A stretch of 64,000 nt of DNA from Ustilago trichophora (lineage: Eukaryota > Basidiomycota > Ustilaginomycetes > Ustilaginales > Ustilaginaceae), in the NCBI GenBank assembly GCA_900323505.1, contig OOIN01000034.1, forward strand, positions 1 to 64,000, read 5' to 3'. How positions within the stretch are numbered: position 1 is the stretch's first letter; each line of letters starts with the position of its first letter. Below the pieces are notes generated by a model that saw only the letters and a program-made list of their open reading frames with translations, did no database searches and was not told where the DNA came from. The translations under genes and the position numbers were made by a program. Below are positions 8,701-17,572 of this stretch, one piece after another.

Positions 8701-10722
8701 TATGGATCCATGAGGGGTTGTGCGGCAGGTACATTACCAGCAGCAGCACGGCAGAGAACACTGCTGATGCTCTGCAGCTCCGGAGAAGCGGCCACAAAGC
8801 TGAAGTCTGGTTGCATGTTGCGGTGATCATCCAGAATGTGCTTCAGGTTGAGCGCAAGTGATGCATCCTCTGGCAAAAGGCAGAGCTGACGTAGCAAAGC
8901 TTCTGCCCGCTTTTGCGCACCATGCATCAGAGCTTGGAGACGGTCCACTTGGATGGTCTCTGTTCCAAACTTGACGCTCTTGAGATCTTGCTGCCAGGAA
9001 AAGTGGAAGTTGGTGCCATCATCTTGCGCAAGTACTGTGCCATACCGGTGAAGGGATTGTAGGTATGAGCTGGCGGAGCTGCTGGTGCTGTACAGATAGC
9101 GCTTCATCTGTAGATCAACCTCGGCAGCAATCTCCTCAGCAGAGCGCTCAATGAGCACACCATCTTCTGGATCCAACAGCCACTGCCAGAGCACTGCACG
9201 GCAGCAGAACTCCAAGCTGGCAATGATGGACGTAGCGGCATTGACTGGAATGGGAGTGCCATCTGCGCTGACGCAGAGGTGGAGGAACAGCCGTACCAAA
9301 GCAAGCTTGTCATTCTCACCATACACCTCTGGCTGTTGCGTGACCAAGAGGTGAGAGAGTTGGAGGAGGAGCGGCACTGCCTTGCTTGCCAGATCTTCAT
9401 CAGTGAGCGGATCAATGTCTGCATCTGCACCGTAGTAAAGATCATGCAGATCTTGCAGTACAGAGTCCAGGTGTGCGCTGAGACCAAGATGCTCAGTCTG
9501 GTCACTGTCACCGTAATAGCCAAAAGAGACACCGTCAAAGACCGCATGGATAAGCAGAGCAAGTAAAAAGGCCCACATGTCCGCACGTTTCTTGACTGTT
9601 GGTAGGCTGAGGTTGTACGGCTGGCTTGGTTCAGGACTGTAGGCACGGAAAGTCTGTTGCACCTGCCTGCCAGTCTTGAGGAAAGCCGTCATCCATGTTG
9701 CGGCTGCTTGCTGTGTCATGACCAATACCCAATGGACAAAGTCTATATGAGCACCAGGCCACACCTTTTTTGACTTGCTGAGTGCGCCAATGGCCACAAT
9801 AGGCTTGCCAGCCCAGTACGCATGCCAACCCAGCTGCTTGGCCCAAGGACCAATGTTGCCGCTGGCAGATTCAGGCTGAATGCCTGGCTTGAGCAGGTCT
9901 GCTTCACGGAGGCAATCTTCATTCTGCTTGAGGAAGGCATCCACCTTTGTCTTGATATTGGCGCTGATGGTGCTTGCATCCAGAGCGGTGGTGAGAATGG
10001 CAGGAGGCGGTGTGGGATCCAGATCTTGATTGCGGACGTGAAGGTAGCGGATCTTCTTGCCGCACTCGTGCAACTTCTGCATGGGAACAGGATGGGTGTA
10101 CGATGCTCTGCCTTTAGCATCAGGATGCCCACGCAGATGCTCGTAGAAAGCAGACTTGGCTTGGACGGCATAGGAGCACAAGTTGCAGCGGTAGCCTTGG
10201 AAGAGCTCACCCAGCTCAGGAATCATGCGCTCTGGCAGAAGATCCTTGTTGATGCAGACCGTGCCAGGAGACGGTACATCCAGTTCATCAAGGAGGCTAC
10301 GCAGCATCTCCTTGGCAGACCCAACCAGCGGCTTCTTGTGGACCTTCTTGATGTGAGCCGTGACGTGCTTGAAGTCTGGGATGAGCGGCAATTGAGGACA
10401 ACAGCTGTCCAGGGTGCAGAGCAGGATGCGGGGATGGTCCACCAAGCGTAAGTTGAAGCGTGCCAGCTGAGCGGTGTGCTGAGGATCCACTGGAGTGGAA
10501 ATGGCGGTTTCTTGATTTGCGGCTTGGTTGGCAGCAGGGAGAGCGTGACTGAATTCAAAAAATGCAAATAGTGATGTCAGCTGCTGATCATTGATGATGC
10601 GTGGTGATGATTGCCCAAACATACCTGTCCGTATCACTGACTGCGTCAATTGTGTCGATGCCTGCATCAACAAGTTCAGCAGCAAGTATGCTGTCATCAG
10701 GATGGAAAGATTGCTGAGACAT
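5733..10722 (-). CDS. Telomere-linked RecQ-type helicase with C2H2 fingers and tyrosine-recombinase-like core
   Basis: Two exons, 10722-10625 and 10548-5733, are joined across a 76-nt intron (GTATGT...TTCAG) whose phase matches exactly, giving about 1,637 residues. Residues 77-103 hold a C/H cluster, and C154-x2-C157-x12-H170-x3-H174 is a canonical C2H2 finger. Residues about 680-850 carry a tyrosine-recombinase signature: R687 (ARGTELL), Lys in SKKGTG, R805-x-x-R808, H840 and Y849 in GHS-x(6)-HYG. The helicase follows: Walker A ATGSGKS at 995, DECH at 1090, TATLP, and motif VI QESGRAGR at 1271. A cysteine-rich C-terminal region ends at TGA. Telomere-linked helicases of this kind are known in Ustilago and other fungi, next to telomeres, and are thought to act in telomere maintenance or recombination. 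All motifs are intact and the gene is transcribed toward the telomere. The recombinase activity is inference; HxxR is replaced by RxxR. Confidence 0.85.
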
Positions 10723-10835
10723 GGTTGAAGAATTTGCTGGCGGTGGATAAAAGTGGTAGAGTACGGTAGAGAGAAGCTGGAATGGATTGTTGGATTGATG
10801 AGCAATGACGGTCAGCAACGGTCAGAAAGGCACAG

Positions 10836-10841
10836 TATATA
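10836..10841 (-). promoter_or_regulatory. TATA-like element of the telomere-linked helicase
   Basis: TATATA lies about 115 bp upstream of the proposed ATG at 10722, which supports that start over the later in-frame ATG at 10697. Confidence 0.4.
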
Positions 10842-11030
10842 TGCTTCAGAGGAGACAAGCAGCGCACATAGCAAGCACAGTCAGACGTACACTGTCAAGG
10901 ATTCCAGCAAGCGTAACGGGTTACAGCAACAGCCACTTGAAGCACTCAATGTGTCCAAGAGGGAAACGTACAAAGGTAAGATGGTTTCACTTGCACTCAC
11001 GCTCATGCAGACACACACTGCAAAGCAAAC

Positions 11031-11159
11031 AAGTCAAGAAAGGATAGTGCAGAGCTGTGAGCGGTGTGGAAAATTTTGTTTCAGTGACCGTAAAGCAATC
11101 AAGTCAAGAAAGGATAGCGCAGAGCTGTGAGCGGTGTGGAAAATTTTGTTTCAGTGACG
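11031..11159. repeat. 59-bp direct duplication, 70-bp period
   Basis: Positions 11031-11089 and 11101-11159 are identical except for one base, separated by 11 bp. The unit begins AAGTCAAGAAAGGATAG and ends TTTTGTTTCAGTGAC. It lies upstream of the helicase gene, followed by shorter degenerate GGACAGACAAAG-type repeats to about 11300. Confidence 0.9.
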
Positions 11160-12608
11160 GACAGACAAAGCTGTGCAGTGAGCAACAAGCAGACAAAGAT
11201 CTGTGGTGTGTGACGGACAATGGACAACAGACAAAGGTGTACAGCGTGTGAAGGACAGACAAGGGTGTGGGTGCATGGCGGACAAAGGACAAGTACGTCA
11301 AAGTCAAGCTGTGAGAAAAGCTGTCCGTCAAACACAAAGCAAACTCAAAGCAAAGGTCCGCACTTGGGAGCATCTGAGTTAGCTTTGTTGGTTCCAGTCG
11401 TGAGAGTCATTTACTGTTGTCTCAACATTGTCCTTCACACGCTTCCAGACAAAGGAGCCATGACTTGACGGACCAGCCGCTGTTCAGAGTGCTGTTGAAG
11501 GACGTACATGCTGCCAAGTTGAATTCACTGAAATTTGACGCGTCTGTCAGTCAGTCAGCGCAGAGTCAAATTGTGTGCGGTGCAATGAGAGTCCGTCTAC
11601 TCATACCCAGACGCGTCACGCTCCTTGCTCCAAGGACACATTGCGCTCTCAATTTTGAGGCCAGCATTCTGATCAGAATTTTTGGCAGGCATGATTTTTG
11701 ACATTGTCTGTCAATGTTTGTATTTGAGTTTTGTCCGTCTGCTGCAGTCCATGGGTACACATTGGTTGCCGTCACACACCTGACTGCTGTGTGTGCTTGC
11801 AGCAGGAATCACTTCCTCAATCACGTCTGCCAGTCAGTCACGTCTGTCACGTCACCAAGCTTGTCAGTCAGTCAGTCATGTCCGTCACTCATCCTGTCTG
11901 CCAGTCAGTGAAGTGACAGACAGCTCAGTGAGTCTGCTGGAGGAGTGGGCCGCTCAGCCAAAAAGTTGGATTGGTCTGTCAGGCACTAGAGCAGTGTGGG
12001 TGAGCGTGTCTGTCACGCTAGCAATTTCCCTGAATTTTGACGCGTCCGTCACCCACCTGTCCGCTGCCCAGCCAAGGAAAAAGAATTTTCCGTTGCGGCA
12101 CTGCACCAGTGTTTTTTGACGCGTCCCTCAGGCTGACAGAGCGCGGTCAGGTTGGCCATTTTGGCGGGACGGACTGGTGCTTCTCCCGCGGCTGGCGCAC
12201 CACGGCCTAGGGCTAGGGCGTGCACCTAAAGCAAGGATGTCTTTAACGTCCCTGGATTAAATGAGACGGTCACTGCCAGGCTGAACTGGTCAACGAGTGA
12301 CATCTGCTACTTGAGCAGAATGGGTCTTGCACAAGCGCTGAGAATTTTTTAACGTCCTGGATCAAGAGGACGGTCTGTGTTGCGTGGCGCAAGTGTACTC
12401 AGCCAAGTCCACAGGGCAATCAAGGAGCAGACAGCTGCAGGCGCAGCAAAGCAGAGCCACAGACTGGCAGAAAGCAGCAAGAGCCGAAGAGAATGTGCTC
12501 GAGCTGTGCGGCAAGCAGAGAACAAGGCGCCAAGAACCAGATGGGGGGAGGGAGGTGGCAAGACATGGCGCAGTAAAGCGCCGAGGACAAAGTGCCGGTG
12601 GTGGTCCT

Positions 12609-12626
12609 GGGGGGGGGGGGGGGGGG
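12609..12626 (+). repeat. Poly(G) tract of 18
   Basis: This uninterrupted G run is flanked by GGTGGTGGTCCT and CAATAAGG. It could form a quadruplex and is error-prone in sequencing. Confidence 0.85.
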
Positions 12627-13465
12627 CAATAAGGTGGTGTTGGTGAGCTAGGGCAAATTTGAGCCGTCTGTGGTGGAAAACGTGGCTATTGAGCCAGTGT
12701 GGGCGAAGGTTGTGGGAAGATGGTTGGATTGTCGATGCCTCCTGAGCGTGAAGGCAGGTGTTGGTGGTGGTGACCTTTGTGCAGTGGCCATGACCTTCTT
12801 GGGGACGTCAATGTTGCTTTGAGCAATATGCAGCGTGCTTGTCGAGGCTGCGCTGCTGTGGGGGAAGTCCTGGGAGCGTTGTACGGGGGCCAAGTGGCTT
12901 GCAGAAGCCGTGATCAAAGAGCGAGAAGGTTGGGAGGCGAGGTGGTGGGTGCACGGATGTCCGGCCGTGAGGTAACCTAAGTCGACTGTGTAGAGTGTGA
13001 AAACGGACTGAAAAGGTTGAAGAAGCAGTTGGAATTTCCAAAGAGAGCATAGGATGTGTCGGAAGAAATGGAAAGAGGTTGAAAGGTCGTAAGACCTTGA
13101 TGGTGAGCAGCAGTTTGCTGCTAGGTGGTGTAATGGTGCTGATGCGGCTTGTCGCGATCAGCCATGTCGAAGAATGACAAAGAAAAGAAAGAAAAACCAG
13201 ATCGCACGGCAATTGGCATGAGTGATGATGATGGTAGGATAGCAGGCTGTGTTGACAAGAGTGAGGAGACTTGACTGAGTGCACATGCTTCAGCCACATC
13301 TCTCTTGTGCAGCTTGCTGAGTGCTCACGTGAGCAGCCGCACACTACATGCTCCAGTGAAGCTAGCACTCATAACCAAGCGCTCTGCAGCACCCAATCCT
13401 CGAATCATCCGCCGCGCCGACAGCCATTGAAAGGTGCAGATATTATGCTTGCTTTGAGGTTTCTG

Positions 13466-16400
13466 TCAGAGATCCATTGGCTCCCCGTCGTAATCGCTTT
13501 TGCCGTCGGCTGGAGGTCCGGACCAAGATGACCAGGGCAACGAGGATGGCGGAGGCCCATCGCTGACATGTGATTGAGACTCGGGATGCGCTTCCGAATT
13601 CCACATGATCGAGGGAATCTTGTTGTCCTCTTCGTATGAAGGTGTGTCTGTCACGGTCTTGAAGAGTGCCGTCAACTTAGCCCGAATGCCCAGGACATCA
13701 AAGCATGGGTACACCTGCGGATCTTTGATGCCCCGAATCCAAAGACGTAGGAATGTATGACTGCCATCCCTTTGCGTTACCAAGTCAGCTCGTGGCTGAA
13801 GATTTCTGCCATCGGAGAAAGCCTGTTCTGTGCCCAGATCAGCAATCACGGTAACAAGACTGGCACGCGTAAGCGGCTGTCTCAAAGGCGTGCTGCTATC
13901 AGCGGCATCCATCTGGGCAGGCAAATCGGCATCGCATGCTGCGAGCAGCAAGGTTGGTCCACTCCTGGCTTGGTCAGAAGCCTCTGCACGGCTCATAGCC
14001 TGGTCTCTGTATTTAGCCTCCCATGCAATGTAGGTCATTTGTCGAGCGACCTGGCGCTCGTCGATTGCGTCAACCTCATCAGCCTGCAAGTGGCTCTGAT
14101 CAGGCGCTCGGAACTTTTGCGAGAGTCGACCTACAAAGATCGGAATGATACCGTCGACACCCGGTTGGCCGTGAGCCATCTGAATAGCAACGCCGCGCTT
14201 CCAACAGTACCACAGATAGTCGGGCGAGATGCAGCTGATCCCATGGGGGAGTGTGTCAAAGTGGGTGAAGTTGAGCCATGCGCCCACATCCTCGTCGCTA
14301 TTGCTGTTGCCATCGGTGTTATGGTTATGAGCGCTAATATTTGGTTGGCTGGAACGGAAAAGCCGATTGCGGACCTGTTGGCAAACGGCATGGATGGCAT
14401 CGTTAATTACAGAGCTGCCTTGTTGGTCAAGTGTTGCAAGTTGTTTCAAGAAAGATTGCAATAGTACTGGCCGAGCAACAACGGAAGCGGGACCAGATTT
14501 CTCGCTTTGCAACAGAGGAAGTTTGACTGCATCCCAGGCAGCCATGAGGGCGAAACGTGCCATAAATTCGCCATGCGTCCCTCTAAGAAGGTCTGTGCCC
14601 AGCGTGGGAAGGCACTGCGTGGTGAAAGTGTCGATGATCTTGGCGTAAGCCGGCATGGGGTCGGATTCGCCGTCTCTGCTCGGAGCAGCGAGCATGATGT
14701 TTGCAGCGCCGACGGCCAGCACAGGTTCTGACGGCGTGACGATGGCCAAACTAGTATGTTGAATGACTTGGTGGAGAATGCGCATATGTCGATCAATGGA
14801 TCGGGTAATCAGCGACTTTTGCTCGCCAAAGAGGGCCGAGTCGCCATGATGGGTTGGGACAAGCCGCAGCGCCAGTCGCGAGGCCAAAAGATTGTAGCAC
14901 AGCACAGCATCATTGGCGTTAAATTCTTTTGCGCCAAGCAGCTTGAACTCGGCCACCTCCCAGAATGTTTCCAGCGGCAGCGAACCCCACAGAGGACGAC
15001 CGTAGCTTTGCAAGTGCCGTACATTGGAAACGTCATTGGGGCTATCCAGCCTAGGCCGATCGCTTTGCAGAACGTCAAATCCCAGTCCGATGAAAACGGG
15101 CAAGGGCTGCTTTTCTCGTGCCCGCGCTGAGCCTTGAAGATCCTGGGGTTCGACAAGTTCAGCTGCGCCTGTGTTGGTACTGAGAAGGAGCAGCCAGAAG
15201 GTGACGTTGTCCTGCTTCTTCTCGAGTTGCAGCATGTGGTGCCAGGCTCGACGAAGGCTGTTGAGTTGATGATCGTCTGCACTGCGGCCAGACTTGGGCA
15301 CAATGAGGTCGACGCATTCATCAAATGCAACGAAGACGGGGGGGCGTTCGATACCAAGAGATTGATATTCGACTTTGTGATGGTCCCATAGCCAGTCTCG
15401 AACCGGGCCGAGTTGATGGCTAAGGTCAGACACGGCGGTATCAAGGCAAGCGCTGAAGACGCACGTTTGGCCAGTAGATGAAGATGTCGTTGTAGTCTGG
15501 ACTAATTTGAGGCGGGCAGCGACAAGCACTGTGTTGAAAAAGGGTTGGCGTTGACTGTAGCCTGGACCACCAAAGTCATTGAGTTGGACGAGGAAGAGGT
15601 ACTTGTCTTGAGCTGTGGTGTATTCATTGAGTTTCGAGCTAAGAGTCTCGAACCAGGCACCAATAAAGGCAGCCACCTGAAGATCACAAGAAGCCCTAGT
15701 GGCTGAAGTGGCATCGCGAAAGAATTCAAATAGGTTTTGCTCTGCGAGAGGGAAGCCGTTCTTAACGCTGGAACGCTGATGAGGCGCTTTGCGACGTACA
15801 CAGACGTAGAGAAGAGGAGCTCTTTTGGCAAGCTCGAGAACCAAGCGTGTCTTGCCAGTGCCGCTTGACTGTACGATCGAGGTGCCCTTCAAGTACGAGT
15901 CAAAGACAGGCACACCCTCGACCGACTTGGTAAAATGTCTGTGCACATTGTTGACGAATCGAAGGAAACGAGCCGGCGCATCGCCTCGATAGGTTCTCTG
16001 AAGTTGTTGAGCAAAGTGGCGCTCGAGTTCCGGATTGTCCTCGGATCGATCCGGACTTGAGTTGGAGGCTGGGAGCCGAAGGAGGATATGGGCAAGCGCC
16101 TCATCTTGGGTGACATCATTCGATTGCTCGAGACGGGCAAGCGCGTCAACGACGGCATGACCGCAGTCTTCTGGTATGAATGAGACGGTGGAAAGGTTTG
16201 GAAAGAGATGGACGAGGCGTCGATGCACGCGTTTGACTCCCAAGAGAAATGCGTTGATTTGAAAAAAGAGCTCTTCGCGCTCGTATTCATTGTTCTCGGC
16301 ATCGACCTGCTCGGCCTGCAGTAGGCTTATGCGGATATCGTTGATCATTTGCAAGATTTTGGACAAGCGGGACCAGACAGCTGGATTGACAAGGCGTGCG

Positions 16401-16789
16401 TTGCTCGCAACTTGAATGGCTTGTCGACGCGTAGGGGTCAGGTTGGAAGCGGTTGCTGCAATTGTGGGTGGCGTTGTGGGGCGAGACTGATGGAGTATGG
16501 ACGATTGATGCGATTGGAGCGAATCCAGAGTGATGAAAGCATCCTCAATGTACGTTCGAATCGCTCGTTTGTGCACCTCGCGCAGCGGATAGAAGCGTCG
16601 CACCGCCCAACCAGCCACGCAGAACAGAGTCGAGATTAGATTTGTCAAGTCTTGCCTCAACGCATCTTTGCGGTCGGGCTGAATGGCACTGGCACTAGGA
16701 TCTGTCTTGTCAATGAGACGTACAAGATGCTGCCAGAGAGACTCGAAGTCGGTGCCTTTGATGGGGCGCGTTGGATGCTGAGACTCCAT
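13466..16789 (-). CDS. Large P-loop NTPase with C-terminal PD-(D/E)XK-like nuclease signature (crinkler-like layout)
   Basis: One uninterrupted frame of 1,107 residues starts at ATG 16789. The N-terminal 300 residues are alpha-helical and unassigned. Walker A is SSGTGKT at 308-314 and Walker B is VFVAFDEC at 485-492. The C-terminal part has the layout of a restriction-endonuclease fold: an acidic residue in a helix (GEFMARFAL, E741), then D879 in QPGVDGIIPIF, then E924-x-K926 in AWEAKYR. NTPase-plus-nuclease proteins of this layout are known from the crinkler-type effector families of eukaryotes and from many uncharacterised basidiomycete proteins, and have been linked to selfish elements. 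Its place beside the subtelomere fits that. There is no signal peptide. It could act in host interaction, intraspecific conflict or DNA restriction; none of these is shown. I am sure of the P-loop and moderately sure of the nuclease motif. Confidence 0.7.
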   Translation of the reverse strand: MESQHPTRPIKGTDFESLWQHLVRLIDKTDPSASAIQPDRKDALRQDLTNLISTLFCVAGWAVRRFYPLREVHKRAIRTYIEDAFITLDSLQSHQSSILHQSRPTTPPTIAATASNLTPTRRQAIQVASNARLVNPAVWSRLSKILQMINDIRISLLQAEQVDAENNEYEREELFFQINAFLLGVKRVHRRLVHLFPNLSTVSFIPEDCGHAVVDALARLEQSNDVTQDEALAHILLRLPASNSSPDRSEDNPELERHFAQQLQRTYRGDAPARFLRFVNNVHRHFTKSVEGVPVFDSYLKGTSIVQSSGTGKTRLVLELAKRAPLLYVCVRRKAPHQRSSVKNGFPLAEQNLFEFFRDATSATRASCDLQVAAFIGAWFETLSSKLNEYTTAQDKYLFLVQLNDFGGPGYSQRQPFFNTVLVAARLKLVQTTTTSSSTGQTCVFSACLDTAVSDLSHQLGPVRDWLWDHHKVEYQSLGIERPPVFVAFDECVDLIVPKSGRSADDHQLNSLRRAWHHMLQLEKKQDNVTFWLLLLSTNTGAAELVEPQDLQGSARAREKQPLPVFIGLGFDVLQSDRPRLDSPNDVSNVRHLQSYGRPLWGSLPLETFWEVAEFKLLGAKEFNANDAVLCYNLLASRLALRLVPTHHGDSALFGEQKSLITRSIDRHMRILHQVIQHTSLAIVTPSEPVLAVGAANIMLAAPSRDGESDPMPAYAKIIDTFTTQCLPTLGTDLLRGTHGEFMARFALMAAWDAVKLPLLQSEKSGPASVVARPVLLQSFLKQLATLDQQGSSVINDAIHAVCQQVRNRLFRSSQPNISAHNHNTDGNSNSDEDVGAWLNFTHFDTLPHGISCISPDYLWYCWKRGVAIQMAHGQPGVDGIIPIFVGRLSQKFRAPDQSHLQADEVDAIDERQVARQMTYIAWEAKYRDQAMSRAEASDQARSGPTLLLAACDADLPAQMDAADSSTPLRQPLTRASLVTVIADLGTEQAFSDGRNLQPRADLVTQRDGSHTFLRLWIRGIKDPQVYPCFDVLGIRAKLTALFKTVTDTPSYEEDNKIPSIMWNSEAHPESQSHVSDGPPPSSLPWSSWSGPPADGKSDYDGEPMDL

Positions 16790-16799
16790 GCTGATGACA

Positions 16800-16867
<68 letters not shown>

Positions 16868-17572
16868 GGTGGTGGTGGTGGTAACGAGGAAGGCGAGGTT
16901 GGCTGAGCAGCTGAGTCAACGCGTGCGTGCATGCATTCGCAATTTATCTAAATGCCCGAGTTCCGAGATTCTCTCGCATCACGCTGTTGTCCGAAATATT
17001 CTTGACCATCCAGTTGCTTACGGGACAGAGTCCCGCTTGAAATAGCTTGAAAAGCTCTGTTAGGGTGTTGTGAAGCTTGAATTGATCAGCATGCACGCCT
17101 CTGTGCATCACGCTTTCAGAATGCCGGCTGCTGTTCCGCGTTTTCAAAGTCTGAAATCGAATTCCGCCGCTTGGACCCTTGCAGTTTCAGACCAGCGCCG
17201 CCTTCTCGGCATCATACAGTCCTTCGTTACTCTCTGCAAGGAGCCTCTGCTCAACACTCGCTTAATGGACAGCAGGACAAGTCTCGGCTCGTTCCTTCGA
17301 TAAAGCCTCATCCTTATGCGCAGTCAAGCGTTTTCGCACTGCGTCTCTTTCCCAACGCAATCTCTTGACATTGGAACGTGGAAAGACACATCAACCCACC
17401 ACCATCTCCATCGGCCAACGAGCTCTTCGCCCCACCTTTCGAAAGACACTGAATCCAAAAGGACGGCATTGCTCGCCGACATCACTATCGAGCATGCTTT
17501 GACGCCTCTATCGACATCCATTTCGCACGAACTCGACACACAGCGCTGTCCCCCTCTACACATATAGACAGC
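16790..17572. other. Divergent intergenic region
   Basis: This 783-bp stretch lies between the NTPase-nuclease gene (reading left) and the FAD oxidase gene (reading right). It contains the triplet microsatellite at its left end and CT-rich leader-like sequence on the right. No other feature is seen. Confidence 0.6.
16799..16882. repeat. (ATG)n-(GTG)n microsatellite
   Basis: About 18 ATG triplets are followed by about 10 GTG triplets, starting some ten bases upstream of the ATG of the NTPase-nuclease gene. It is outside the reading frame chosen and would lie in its 5' leader. Confidence 0.95.

Larger units (their letters stand above)
10723..13465. other. Helicase upstream region and repeat-rich intergenic DNA
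   Basis: No gene is supported here. The region contains the 59-bp duplication, runs of CAGTCAGTCA and GTCCGTCA-type short repeats (about 11540-11930), and ACGCGT motifs at 11538, 11611, 12040 and 12119 (three inside TTTGACGCGTC or TTTTGACGCGTCC). A degenerate repeat appears at 12243-12271 and 12349-12375 (TTAACGTCC...GACGGTC). An 18-base G run is at 12609-12626. Several open frames here have no recognisable protein character. Confidence 0.6.

Noticed and set aside
10589..10697. Helicase start at the in-frame ATG 10697
   Set aside because: It would translate the well-formed intron; the spliced model starting at 10722 has matching phase and a TATA element at a sensible distance.
12808..13368. 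Minus-strand frame of 186 codons in the repeat-rich intergenic DNA
   Set aside because: Ser/Pro/His-rich random-looking composition, no domain, and no promoter or intron evidence.
16652..17045. Frames rich in poly-Asp, poly-Met or poly-His across the triplet repeat
   Set aside because: They arise only from translating the ATG/GTG microsatellite in different frames.
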